64,000 bases of DNA from an uncultured Lachnospiraceae bacterium (GTDB lineage: Bacteria > Bacillota > Clostridia > Lachnospirales > Lachnospiraceae). The notes under the pieces are model-generated. The model did not search any database and was not told the DNA's origin. It worked only from the letters and a program-made list of their open reading frames with translations. Positions 1 to 8,613 of this stretch are shown piece after piece. The number at the start of each line of letters is the position of its first letter. Position 1 is the first letter of the stretch. The stretch spans positions 1 to 64,000 of the forward strand of contig CANRPU010000011.1 in the NCBI GenBank assembly GCA_947632555.1. Reading direction: 5' to 3'. A program made the translations under genes and the position numbers.

Positions 1-108
1 GCAAAAATGTTTTTGTTTGTACTGATCGGATACCTTATCGTTTTGTTCTTTGATTTCAGACGAATTAAAAGAATACCACTGAACGAAGCGCTGAAAAATG
101 CGGAATAA
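1..108 (+). CDS. C-terminal tail of a membrane protein, possibly an FtsX-like ABC permease (truncated by window start)
   Basis: Frame 1 reads AKMFLFVLIGYLIVLFFDFRRIKRIPLNEALKNAE*; a last TM helix followed by an 'RRIKRIPLNEALKN' tail is typical of FtsX-type permeases. Confidence 0.45.
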   Translation, partial: AKMFLFVLIGYLIVLFFDFRRIKRIPLNEALKNAE

Positions 109-287
109 ATTTTAAAATGTGACCCATTATGATGCTTATAAACGATTATATGGATGGGCAGGATCTGTAGTAGGAAAGGGCAGATGAACAGCGTGGCAGG
201 CGATGCTTGACTTTTCCGTTTCTGTCAGCCATAATGAAAAACGGATATCGCGAAAACAATGGTTCATCATGACAGCGAGGACAGATC

Positions 288-866
288 ATGCCGCCAAAAT
301 GTAAATTTACAAAGGAAGAAATCGTGAAAGCCGCTTTGGACCTGACGAGGGAAGCGGGGATCGATGCGCTTACGGCGAGGGCTCTGGGAGCGAAACTCGG
401 CTCGTCACCCAAACCGATCTTTACTTTTTTTACCAATATGGAAGAAGTACAGTCGGAAGTTCAAAAAGCGGCGAAAGCGTTGTATGCCGCCTATATTCAG
501 GAGGGACTTTCGCAGGACCCCGCTTTTAAGGGGGTGGGGACACAGTATATCCTGTTTGCGCTTCGGGAACCGAAGCTGTTTCAGCTTCTCTTTATGACGG
601 AACAGACACGGAAACCGCCGGTCAAAGGGGTGCTGCCGGTAATCGACGAGAATTATCCGCGGATACTCGCTTCCGTGCAAAACGGCTATGGTCTGGATGA
701 GGCCGCTGCCGAAACCGTCTACCGCCATTTATGGATATATTCCCATGGGATAGCGGTGCTTTGCGCGACGAATATGTGCTCGTTTACCGCAGAGGAGATC
801 AGCAGGATGATCAGCGAGATATTCGCGGCGTTATTAAAATGCATAAATAATGTGGTAAAAACATAA
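288..866 (+). CDS. TetR/AcrR family transcriptional regulator
   Basis: N-terminal HTH 'FTKEEIVKAALDLTREAGIDALTARALGAKLGSSPKPIFTFFTNMEEV'. Confidence 0.85.
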   Translation: MPPKCKFTKEEIVKAALDLTREAGIDALTARALGAKLGSSPKPIFTFFTNMEEVQSEVQKAAKALYAAYIQEGLSQDPAFKGVGTQYILFALREPKLFQLLFMTEQTRKPPVKGVLPVIDENYPRILASVQNGYGLDEAAAETVYRHLWIYSHGIAVLCATNMCSFTAEEISRMISEIFAALLKCINNVVKT

Positions 867-886
867 AATTTTAAGGGAGAGCTGTA

Positions 887-915
887 TTGACTTTCTGCCT
901 TGTGCCTGTTAAAAT
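887..915 (+). promoter_or_regulatory. sigma70-type promoter for type III TA locus
   Basis: TTGACT (887-892) - 17 nt - TAAAAT (910-915), immediately upstream of the repeats. Confidence 0.7.
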
Positions 916-926
916 AATAGCACAAG

Positions 927-1016
927 GAAAGTTTACCACTGACCGATATGTGGTATATAAATGGTCGGGTTGAAAGTTTACCGCTGACCAATATGCGGTA
1001 TATAAGTGGTTGGGTT
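927..1016 (+). repeat. Two tandem 45-nt direct repeats GAAAGTTTACCRCTGACCRATATGYGGTATATAARTGGTYGGGTT
   Basis: Read directly; the five differing positions include a compensatory pair. Confidence 0.95.
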
Positions 1017-1024
1017 GAAAGTAT

Positions 1025-1053
1025 AGTCCTTCGCCGTAAGGCGGAGGACTTTT
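1025..1053 (+). terminator. Attenuating terminator between antitoxin repeats and toxin ORF
   Basis: AGTCCTTCGCC-GTAA-GGCGGAGGACT followed by TTTC. Confidence 0.75.
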
Positions 1054-1072
1054 CTGTAATGAGGACGCACAA

Positions 1073-1543
1073 ATGAAGAAAACCGGATTTTATATTATCA
1101 AAGATAAATTTTTCGATGATATGTCAGATCCATATCTGAAAGGAAATAAAGCAGGGAACAGGCCGCATTATTACTGTTTTGAAGATTCGAGTACCGGAAT
1201 ATACTGGATGATACCGTTGTCCAGCCGAATTGATAAATACAGACGGATTATGGAGAAAAAAGAAAAGCTTGGAAAAACTTGCGACATTCTTCATATTGTT
1301 AAACTGGACGATAATAGGGAGAGCGCATTTCTGATACAGGATATGTTTCCTATAACGGAGGAGTATATAGAGCGTGAATACACAATCGCCGGAAATCATC
1401 TGATGTTGACGAGTGAACATACTGCCAGAGAGATTGAGCAAAAGGCAAGAAAAGTCATGGGTATGTTGAAACGCGGTATCAAATTCACGCCAACGCAGCC
1501 GGATGTTATGACAATATTAGAAAAACTGAGGGAAAATGGATAA
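1073..1543 (+). CDS. cptN: Type III toxin-antitoxin system CptIN-family toxin (endoribonuclease)
   Basis: MKKTGFYIIKDKFFDDMSDPYLKGNKAGNRPHYYCFED...GIYWMIPLSSRIDKYRRI; resembles the CptN/ToxN/AbiQ family as recalled; repeats and attenuator upstream. Confidence 0.85.
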   Translation: MKKTGFYIIKDKFFDDMSDPYLKGNKAGNRPHYYCFEDSSTGIYWMIPLSSRIDKYRRIMEKKEKLGKTCDILHIVKLDDNRESAFLIQDMFPITEEYIEREYTIAGNHLMLTSEHTAREIEQKARKVMGMLKRGIKFTPTQPDVMTILEKLRENG

Positions 1544-1594
1544 ATTTCCTTGTTAGTGTGAGCATTATATGGTGCTAACACCATGTGTTTTTCT

Positions 1595-1618
1595 GCCGCT
1601 TTTACAGCGGCTTTTTTT
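1595..1618 (+). terminator. Rho-independent terminator downstream of toxin
   Basis: GCCGCT-TTTAC-AGCGGC-TTTTTTT. Confidence 0.85.
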
Positions 1619-1622
1619 AATC

Positions 1623-1722
1623 CCAGGAGTTAGGTTAGACTAATTTCCTGGATCAACAAATTTTCCGGTAAGCCTGCCTGATCCGGTCATCGCCATATGG
1701 CAGCTTATGCTGCGGATATGGC
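1623..1722. other. Structured intergenic region with two hairpins
   Basis: CCAGGAGTTAG...CTAATTTCCTGG (1623-1651) and GCCATATGGCAGC-TTAT-GCTGCGGATATGGC (1692-1722). Confidence 0.5.
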
Positions 1723-1740
1723 ATCCTGCGTCCGGGGAGG

Positions 1741-1768
1741 TTGTGAAAGAAAACATATGCGGTATAAT
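1741..1768 (+). promoter_or_regulatory. Putative promoter of LytTR operon
   Basis: TTGTGA - 16 nt - TATAAT. Confidence 0.5.
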
Positions 1769-1833
1769 CATTTTGCTGACAGAAAATTTTCGCGGCCGCG
1801 GCACTTCAGGGCGCGTGGAAGGACGGTGAAATA

Positions 1834-2274
1834 TTGAAGGTAGAAATTGTTGTGGATGACAAAGCGGATGATCTGGGTATTGTAGTGACCTGCAGGCAGT
1901 TAACGCCGGAGATTGAAAAACTGCTGGAAACTCTGCGGATGATGGACCATCAGCTGACGGCGAAGAAAAATGAGGAAACTTATCTGCTGGATATCGCGGA
2001 TGTGGTTTACATAGAAAGCGTGGACAGAAAATGCTTTGTGTATACCGCGGACGAGGTCTATGAAACGGACTTTCGGCTCTATGAGCTGGAAAGGCAGCTG
2101 GAGGAGTTCGGATTCCTGCGCGTAAGCAAGTCCTTTTTGATCCATTTACAGAAGGTACAATCTTTAAAGACCGACATCAACAGAAAGATACGCATTACCA
2201 TGTCCAGCGGAGAACAGATCATAGCCTCCAGACAGTATGCGGATGAGTTAAAAAAACGATTGGGAGTGATATGA
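1834..2274 (+). CDS. LytTR family DNA-binding regulator (TTG start)
   Basis: LytTR signature 'IADVVYIESVDRKCFVYTADEVYETDFRLYELERQLEEFGFLRVSKSFLIHLQKV'. Confidence 0.9.
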   Translation: MKVEIVVDDKADDLGIVVTCRQLTPEIEKLLETLRMMDHQLTAKKNEETYLLDIADVVYIESVDRKCFVYTADEVYETDFRLYELERQLEEFGFLRVSKSFLIHLQKVQSLKTDINRKIRITMSSGEQIIASRQYADELKKRLGVI

Positions 2275-2759
2275 CTATGGAAGAAAAGAAAACGATCTTT
2301 GATTATCTGGCGCAGACGATGCTTTTGTTTGGCGTTACCGTACTGATCCTGAACCTCTTTTGCCTTGTGTTCGGAAATTCCGCGAAAGATGTTTCGGCCA
2401 TTTTCGCACTGGGAGCGCAGGGCCTTCCTGTGGGGATTTCCTTTCAGTTTTTATGCGTTTCCGTTTTGATCACGGGAGCCCGCTATGTTTTTTTCACGGA
2501 TGTGGTGATCAAAAAAATGCCGGTCTGGTTAAGAACGGCCTGTATGCTGACGTTCACGGTGATCCTGATCTCGGCGTTTATCATTCTCTTTCACTGGTTT
2601 CCGATCCATTTGTGGCAGCCGTGGTTCATGTTCTTTCTCTGCTTCGGGATCTGTTTTGCCTGCAGCTGCTTTTTTGTGACGCTCAAAGAGAAGGCGGAAA
2701 ACAGGCGGATGGAAGAAGCGCTGCGGCGTCTGAAGGAAACGGGGAGGGATCAAAAATGA
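2271..2759 (+). CDS. DUF3021-type membrane protein
   Basis: Four-TM small protein overlapping the LytTR gene; typical LytTR partner. Confidence 0.75.
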   Translation: MTMEEKKTIFDYLAQTMLLFGVTVLILNLFCLVFGNSAKDVSAIFALGAQGLPVGISFQFLCVSVLITGARYVFFTDVVIKKMPVWLRTACMLTFTVILISAFIILFHWFPIHLWQPWFMFFLCFGICFACSCFFVTLKEKAENRRMEEALRRLKETGRDQK

Positions 2760-3604
2760 ACGCTTGCATCACGGCCAGCCGGCTGACGGTCAGATTTTCA
2801 GGAAATCCGGTTTTGGACCACATTTCTTTTGAAGTGCCGGAAGGGATGATCTTTGGACTGCTCGGTCCGTCCGGCGCGGGAAAGACCACATTGATAAAAG
2901 TGCTGACGGGACAGCTTTGTCAGGATGAGGGGAAGGCCTGTCTTTTTGGAAAGGACACCCGAAGTTTAACGGCGCGGGAGCATAAAAAGATCGGCGCCAT
3001 GCTGGATAACTATGGTTTATACCAGCGGCTGTCCGTTTATGAGAATCTGGCTTTTTACGCGGACATTTATCGGATTTCCCGCCGGGTGATCCCTGACATA
3101 TTAAAAAGCATCGGACTGTATGAGAGCCGCAAAACGCCTGTTTCCAAACTTTCCAAGGGCATGACCAGCCGGCTGTCGCTGGCGAGGGCTCTTATGAACA
3201 ACGGGAAGCTGCTCTTTCTGGATGAGCCGACTTCCGGGCTGGATCCGGTAACCACAAAGGAGATACACGACGTTCTGCTTGCGCAAAAGAGGAAGGGCAC
3301 CACCATTTTTTTGACCACGCATAATATGTTTGAAGCGGAAAGCATCTGCGACCATGTGATTCTGCTGCACAGGGGCAATATCATAGAACAGGGAAGGCCG
3401 GCGGATATTTGCGGGAAATACGACCGTCAGAACAAGCTGCGTATCACGCTGACGGACGGTACGGAACTGACGCTGGACAATAACAGTACTTCCGCGGCCG
3501 CGGTCGGGGAATATCTGGAGCAGAACAGGATCCGGGCCATCCATTCCTCCGAACCAACGCTGGAAACGGCTTTTATCGAACTGACGGGAAAGGAGCTGGA
3601 ATAA
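2756..3604 (+). CDS. ABC transporter ATP-binding protein
   Basis: Walker A GPSGAGKTT, signature LSKGM, Walker B LLFLDEPTSGLD; start revised to ATG 2756 (ATGA overlap) instead of track start 2360. Confidence 0.9.
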   Translation: MNACITASRLTVRFSGNPVLDHISFEVPEGMIFGLLGPSGAGKTTLIKVLTGQLCQDEGKACLFGKDTRSLTAREHKKIGAMLDNYGLYQRLSVYENLAFYADIYRISRRVIPDILKSIGLYESRKTPVSKLSKGMTSRLSLARALMNNGKLLFLDEPTSGLDPVTTKEIHDVLLAQKRKGTTIFLTTHNMFEAESICDHVILLHRGNIIEQGRPADICGKYDRQNKLRITLTDGTELTLDNNSTSAAAVGEYLEQNRIRAIHSSEPTLETAFIELTGKELE

Positions 3605-3605
3605 C

Positions 3606-4298
3606 ATGAAAAATATGATCGCTGTTTTTAAAAAACAGATCAAAGACACTCTGCGGAATAAGACGATTCTGATCCAGTTTCTGATGTTTCCGGCAATGAC
3701 GCTCATCATGAGTCATACTGTCAGACTGCCGGATATGCCGGAAAACTTTTTCGTGAACTTATTTGCCTCGATGTACATAGGCATGGCGCCTTTGACCAGT
3801 ATGTCCGCGGTCATTTCAGAGGAAAAAGAAAAAAATACCCTGCGCGTTCTGATCATGTCCAACGTAAAGCCGTATGAGTACCTGCTTGGGGTTGGCAGCT
3901 ATGTGTGGCTTGCCTGCATGGTCGGGAGCATGGTCATCTGCGCGGCCGGTCATTACCACGGGAAGACGGGACTGCTCTTTATGGGCATTATGGCGGTGGG
4001 GATCCTTATCTCCCTGCTGGTCGGGGCAGTCATAGGGATCTGGAGCAAAACCGAAATGATGGCCACTTCCATTACCGTCCCCGTTATGATGGTTTTTTCG
4101 TTTCTCCCCATGTTGTCGCTGTTTAACGACAGGATCGCGAAAATAGGGGGGTTTGTGTATTCGGAACAGATCAGCCGTATGCTTCGCGGCATAAACAGTT
4201 TTGAGCTTACCGCCGAAAGAGCGGGCGTGATGGGAGTGAATATTCTCATCGCGGCGCTGGCGTTTACGGCAGTGTTCCGAAAACGCGGCCTGTCATAA
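3606..4298 (+). CDS. ABC-2 type transporter permease
   Basis: Hydrophobic TM protein 'ISEEKEKNTLRVLIMSNVKPYEYLLG' adjacent to ATPase. Confidence 0.8.
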   Translation: MKNMIAVFKKQIKDTLRNKTILIQFLMFPAMTLIMSHTVRLPDMPENFFVNLFASMYIGMAPLTSMSAVISEEKEKNTLRVLIMSNVKPYEYLLGVGSYVWLACMVGSMVICAAGHYHGKTGLLFMGIMAVGILISLLVGAVIGIWSKTEMMATSITVPVMMVFSFLPMLSLFNDRIAKIGGFVYSEQISRMLRGINSFELTAERAGVMGVNILIAALAFTAVFRKRGLS

Positions 4299-4326
4299 CA
4301 GGGCGTATCCAGGTTATTTTCCCGTA

Positions 4327-4355
4327 TTGACTTTTTCGGCCTCCGCGGCTATAAT
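4327..4355 (+). promoter_or_regulatory. sigma70-type promoter
   Basis: TTGACT - 17 nt - TATAAT upstream of NlpC/P60 gene. Confidence 0.75.
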
Positions 4356-4433
4356 AAATTTGTAATATTTTTGTAACATACGGTTCCGCAGTCAGCTGCG
4401 GTGTTGATATAGGATGATAACGGGTAAAAAGAG

Positions 4434-5495
4434 ATGAATCGAAAAAAACATATGACGTGTCTGGCCGGCGTATGCGCTGTATGTACGGCGGCAGGATTTT
4501 TCGGCCTGCAACCGCCCATGGAAGTAAGTGCCTCGGGCAGCGTGTCCATTCAGGAAGTGACTTCCGGGACAGGAGCTTCCTATCTGTTCGGTATGGCTTT
4601 GGATGAAGAGGAGTGCCTGGCGGCGGCTCAGTCCGCCCAGGGAGCGCTCTGGGGATATACCAATCTGGGGATCGCCAAATTGGAAAGCGGCAATCTGAAT
4701 GTAAGGGAAACTCCCGATACCGGCGGTAAACTGGTGGGGAAGATGCCCAAGGATTCCGCCTGCGAGATCCTGGAAGTGACGGAGGACGGATGGGCGAGGA
4801 TCACCTCCGGCGATGTGACCGGTTATGTCAGCATGGAATATCTGTATACGGGCGCGGACGCGGTCATGCGCGCCAGCGAGTTGATGAATACGGTAGCTGT
4901 AGTCAACGCGGACGCTTTGAAGGTAAGAGATGAGCCCAGTGTGGAGAGCGCGGTTTTGACCCAGGTTCCCAAAGGGGAGGAACTGGAAGTGCTGGAAGTG
5001 CTGGAAGAGTGGGTGATGGTTTCCATTGACGGAGATGAGGCCTATGTGGCTTCCGAGTTTGTGACGGTGGAAGAGAAGCTAAATACCGCCGTTACCATGA
5101 GTGAACTGCGTTACGGCGAGGGCGTATCGGATCTGCGCGTGGATATTGTGGAATACGCGAAGCAGTTTCTGGGCAACCGCTATGTGTACGGCGGCACCAG
5201 TCTGACAAAAGGCGTGGACTGCTCCGGTTTTACCATGGCGGTATATAAGCATTTCGGGATCAGCCTGCCGCATCATTCCGGCTCTCAGGCCAGAGAAGGA
5301 ACCAAGATCACCGCGGATCAGCTGCAGCCCGGTGACCTGATCTTCTATGCCGACAGTTCAGGCACCATCAATCATGTGGCGCTTTATATCGGCGGCGGAC
5401 AGGTGATCCATGCCAGCAACGAAAAGACCGGTATCCGGATCTCCAATTACAGATACCGTACACCGGTCAGATATGTAAGTATTATCCAGGACTAA
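4434..5495 (+). CDS. SH3 domain-containing NlpC/P60 (C40) peptidoglycan hydrolase
   Basis: Signal peptide, two SH3 repeats (LNVRETP.., LKVRDEPS..), catalytic GVDCSGFTMAVYKHFGISLPHHSGSQ ... HVALYIGGGQVIHAS. Confidence 0.9.
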   Translation: MNRKKHMTCLAGVCAVCTAAGFFGLQPPMEVSASGSVSIQEVTSGTGASYLFGMALDEEECLAAAQSAQGALWGYTNLGIAKLESGNLNVRETPDTGGKLVGKMPKDSACEILEVTEDGWARITSGDVTGYVSMEYLYTGADAVMRASELMNTVAVVNADALKVRDEPSVESAVLTQVPKGEELEVLEVLEEWVMVSIDGDEAYVASEFVTVEEKLNTAVTMSELRYGEGVSDLRVDIVEYAKQFLGNRYVYGGTSLTKGVDCSGFTMAVYKHFGISLPHHSGSQAREGTKITADQLQPGDLIFYADSSGTINHVALYIGGGQVIHASNEKTGIRISNYRYRTPVRYVSIIQD

Positions 5496-5525
5496 AACAG
5501 TTTATGGGAAAAAACGGAATGGCGT

Positions 5526-6533
5526 TTACAGCGTTTTCCCGGCGGCGTTTCTGCCGCTTCGCAGGACCGCTGCCTCGCCGGCCGCTTTTTCCCATATTTC
5601 ATGATCCGCGGCGCTTCGGACATAAAAGTGCCCGTTCCGGAAAGAAGAGTATCGGATCAAAGCGTCCTGCGCGTACAGAGTTTCAAAAGAACGGATCTGT
5701 TCATATCTTCTGCAGAAAATATGATCCTGATAGGTTTCATACAAAAAAGGGGCTGTGGTATACAGCCGGAACTCCACCCGGTCATCCAGCGCCGCCAGTG
5801 TCAGAGGGATCGTCCCGCAATAACCCGACTCGATCACAAGGATGTTTTCTTCCGGGATCCCCCGCAACAGTTCCCGGAGCGCTCTTTCCAAAGCGGGATA
5901 TCCGCGCAGCGTTTCCCGGATGCGGGCTTCGCAGAAGGCGGAGAAATCCCGGTATTCTGAAATGCCGCTTTCCAGCGCTTCATACACAGGAAGCCGAAGC
6001 AGGTCATCCACGCCCTTTCCGGCAGTCTGCCACAGAAAATCACGATTGATGACCCACGGGTACAGAGCGTCTTTTCCCATGCTCTTAAAATAGAGATACG
6101 GCAGAAAAGCGTCGCGGAGGAGAAATATATAGGCGGTATGGGGCCGTGAGCCGATCCAGCCGCAGTAATCCCTAAGGTCGGCGAGAAACGGGTCATTTGA
6201 TGGAGTGATGCCGTTTTTAACACGCTGTTCCAGCTGATGGACCACCGTTTCTATTTCCACTTCCCTGTCGCTGTATCTTACGCCGGAACACACGGGCCTT
6301 TTGACCGGAAACGGCAGTTCGTGATGGGCCTTCAGAATTTCCCGCAATCGAGAAAGGGCACCGTATTTTTCTTCCAGTACATGGCTCAGCGCGAAATATC
6401 CCTCGTCCAGCAGATCGTCGGAAAGTTTGAGAAGCTGCTTCACTTCATAGAGTTCGCCCGCGTTTAACGCTCTGCCTTCCAGTCTTTTCAGAGATTCGGC
6501 ATAATATGTTTCGTTGAATGAAAGAAATCCCAT
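5526..6533 (-). CDS. Conserved hypothetical protein of unknown function
   Basis: 335-aa uninterrupted ORF with motifs 'TAYIFLLRDAFLPYLYF' and 'ENILVIESGYCGTIPLTLAAL'; divergent from EamA gene. Confidence 0.65.
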   Translation of the reverse strand: MGFLSFNETYYAESLKRLEGRALNAGELYEVKQLLKLSDDLLDEGYFALSHVLEEKYGALSRLREILKAHHELPFPVKRPVCSGVRYSDREVEIETVVHQLEQRVKNGITPSNDPFLADLRDYCGWIGSRPHTAYIFLLRDAFLPYLYFKSMGKDALYPWVINRDFLWQTAGKGVDDLLRLPVYEALESGISEYRDFSAFCEARIRETLRGYPALERALRELLRGIPEENILVIESGYCGTIPLTLAALDDRVEFRLYTTAPFLYETYQDHIFCRRYEQIRSFETLYAQDALIRYSSFRNGHFYVRSAADHEIWEKAAGEAAVLRSGRNAAGKTL

Positions 6534-6600
6534 TTTTATTTTCTCTCTTCCTGTACCGCCTGTAATGTGTTATAATTCCCGCAGGAAAGGGGGAAAGAAT

Positions 6601-7014
6601 ATGTGGTTTTTGTTTGCTCTATTGTCCGCCGTATTCGCGGCGCTTACTTCTATACTGGCCAAAATTGGGATTGAAGGCGTAAACTCCAATCTTGCGACCG
6701 CTGTCAGAACGGTGGTGGTGCTGCTGATGGCGTGGGGAATGGTCTTTTTGACCGATGCGCAGGGCGGGATCGCGAATATCAGCAGGAAAAGCTGGATCTT
6801 CCTGATATTGTCCGGTCTGGCTACCGGCGCTTCCTGGCTTTGCTATTATAAGGCCCTGCAGATGGGGGAGGCTTCCAAAGTGGTGCCGGTGGATAAACTG
6901 AGCGTGGTGATCACTCTAGTTTTGGCGTTTGTGTGTCTGCACGAAAAAGTGACTGTGAAATCCGTGGCAGGCTGTATCCTGATAGGAGCGGGGACGTTAT
7001 TGATGGTTTTATGA
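6601..7014 (+). CDS. EamA family transporter
   Basis: MWFLFALLSAVFAALTSILAKIGIEGVNSNLATAVRT...; start revised to ATG 6601 with GGAAAGGGGGA RBS. Confidence 0.85.
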   Translation: MWFLFALLSAVFAALTSILAKIGIEGVNSNLATAVRTVVVLLMAWGMVFLTDAQGGIANISRKSWIFLILSGLATGASWLCYYKALQMGEASKVVPVDKLSVVITLVLAFVCLHEKVTVKSVAGCILIGAGTLLMVL

Positions 7015-7022
7015 CGGTCCTC

Positions 7023-7044
7023 CCGGCATATTTTTGCCGGTTTT
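7023..7044 (+). terminator. Rho-independent terminator
   Basis: CCGGCA-TATTTT-TGCCGG-TTTT. Confidence 0.75.
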
Positions 7045-7586
7045 CATATCTTCTCCCGGAGGATTCCCTCCCGGTTCCACCATAGGACAGGTTCATATCC
7101 CAGCCTGCTGTACCAGGGCGCCAGATGCGTGTAATGGATCCAGGAAAGATCGAATCCGTCCCGCCGCAGGATCTGTGTGGCCTGCCGTACCATTTCCAGC
7201 CCGATGCCCTGTCTGCGGAAAGCGGGTACGGTTCCCACGCAGCCGGGGCCGCCGATGCGCAGGTTCTGAAACCGGCCCATGTCGCTCAGACAGCAGAAAG
7301 CCGCGATGGTTTTCCCGCTGAAGGCGCAAAAATATCTTTCCCCCTCTGTAAAATACGGAAGCCAGTCTTCCTCTACCAGAGAAACCGCTTCGCGAAGGGG
7401 CGTAAGTTCTCCCTCATATTCTCTAAAGGTGATGCCGCGGACCGTACCGGTCAGCTCCATCTGGGGAGGCATCGCGCGCAGATCCATGACCAATTCCGTA
7501 AATACCCTGTCCGCGGGCAGGGCGCGGATGCTTTCCTGCTGGAAAAAATCCGGCTGCAGTTTTTGAAAAAATTCTTTAGGATTCAT
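7044..7586 (-). CDS. GNAT family N-acetyltransferase
   Basis: 'GCVGTVPAFRRQGIGLEMVRQATQILRRDGFD' acetyl-CoA binding motif. Confidence 0.85.
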   Translation of the reverse strand: MNPKEFFQKLQPDFFQQESIRALPADRVFTELVMDLRAMPPQMELTGTVRGITFREYEGELTPLREAVSLVEEDWLPYFTEGERYFCAFSGKTIAAFCCLSDMGRFQNLRIGGPGCVGTVPAFRRQGIGLEMVRQATQILRRDGFDLSWIHYTHLAPWYSRLGYEPVLWWNREGILREKI

Positions 7587-7725
7587 CTGTTTCTCTCCTG
7601 ATCACTGCTTATTTTAGCATACTCCCCTGCCTGTTTCAACGCAAAAAATCGGTTTACATACGGCGGTCAGAACGGTATATTAGAAGAAGATACTCTCAGG
7701 GCAGAGGAAAGGAAAGGGAAAAAAT

Positions 7726-8613
7726 ATGTATGAACTGATACAGGTTTCGGAAAGATGCTATTATGTACAAAGTCCCGCGAAGATAGGACTGGTCAGACTG
7801 GATGACGAAAATGTCTGCCTGATCGACAGCGGCAGCGACAAGGACGCCGGCAGGAAGGTACGGCAGATCCTGGATGCCAGAAAGTGGAAACTGACCGCCA
7901 TTTACAATACCCATTCCAACGCGGACCATATAGGGGGGAACAAGTATCTGCAGTCCCAGACAGGCTGCCGGATATACGCGCCGGGAATGGAACAGGCTTT
8001 TACCAGGTATCCTGTTTTGGAGCCTTCTTTTTTATACGGGGGCTATCCCTGTAAGGAACTGCGGCATAAGTTTCTTCTGGCGCAGGAAAGCGACGCGCGG
8101 GAACTGACGCCGGAGGTCCTTCCGGAAGGATTTGAGATCATCCGTCTGCCGGGACATTTCCTGGATATGGCGGGATTCCGCGCGCCGGACGATGTAGTCT
8201 ATCTGGCGGACTGCCTGTCTTCAAAGGAAACCCTGGACAAATACAGGATCAGTTTTCTTTATGACGTGGAAGCCTACCTGCGGACGCTGGAAATGGTAAA
8301 GGAGATGCGGGCCAGGATCTTTATTCCGGCACACGCGGACGCGGTGGAGAATATTTCGGAACTGGCGCAGTATAACATAGACAGGGTGAAAGAAACGGCG
8401 GAGAAGATCCTTTCTCTCTGCGGAGAGCCGAGGTCCTTTGAGGAAATCCTGCGCGGGATCTTTACCGACTATGCTCTGACCATGAATTTTGAGCAGTATG
8501 CGTTGATAGGAAGCACCGTCCGTTCCTACCTGTCCTGGCTGAAGGATACGGGCAGGATGAGCGCGGAATTTCAGAACAATACGCTGCTCTGGAAATGTGA
8601 GGGATCGGTTTGA
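7726..8613 (+). CDS. MBL fold metallo-hydrolase
   Basis: 'IYNTHSNADHIGG' motif, later LPGHFLDM and FIPAHADAV. Confidence 0.85.
   Translation: MYELIQVSERCYYVQSPAKIGLVRLDDENVCLIDSGSDKDAGRKVRQILDARKWKLTAIYNTHSNADHIGGNKYLQSQTGCRIYAPGMEQAFTRYPVLEPSFLYGGYPCKELRHKFLLAQESDARELTPEVLPEGFEIIRLPGHFLDMAGFRAPDDVVYLADCLSSKETLDKYRISFLYDVEAYLRTLEMVKEMRARIFIPAHADAVENISELAQYNIDRVKETAEKILSLCGEPRSFEEILRGIFTDYALTMNFEQYALIGSTVRSYLSWLKDTGRMSAEFQNNTLLWKCEGSV

Larger units (their letters stand above)
921..1053 (+). ncRNA. CptI-like type III antitoxin RNA: two 45-nt repeats followed by terminator/attenuator
   Basis: Repeats 927-971 and 972-1016, partial third start at 1017 (GAAAGTATAG), then hairpin 1025-1053; located directly upstream of a ToxN/AbiQ-CptN-like ORF. 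Confidence 0.8.

Noticed and set aside
927-1016. Two direct repeats resembling a minimal CRISPR array
   Set aside because: Units are contiguous 45-mers without spacers, there are no cas genes, and the context (promoter, terminator, CptN-like toxin) explains them as a type III antitoxin.
2360-3604. 414-aa version of the ABC ATPase
   Set aside because: The first ~130 residues are an out-of-frame reading of the DUF3021 gene; ATG 2756 gives the normal protein start with ATGA coupling.
4386-4401. CCGCAG-TCAG-CTGCGG hairpin in the NlpC/P60 leader as a riboswitch
   Set aside because: Single short hairpin with no conserved aptamer features or terminator.
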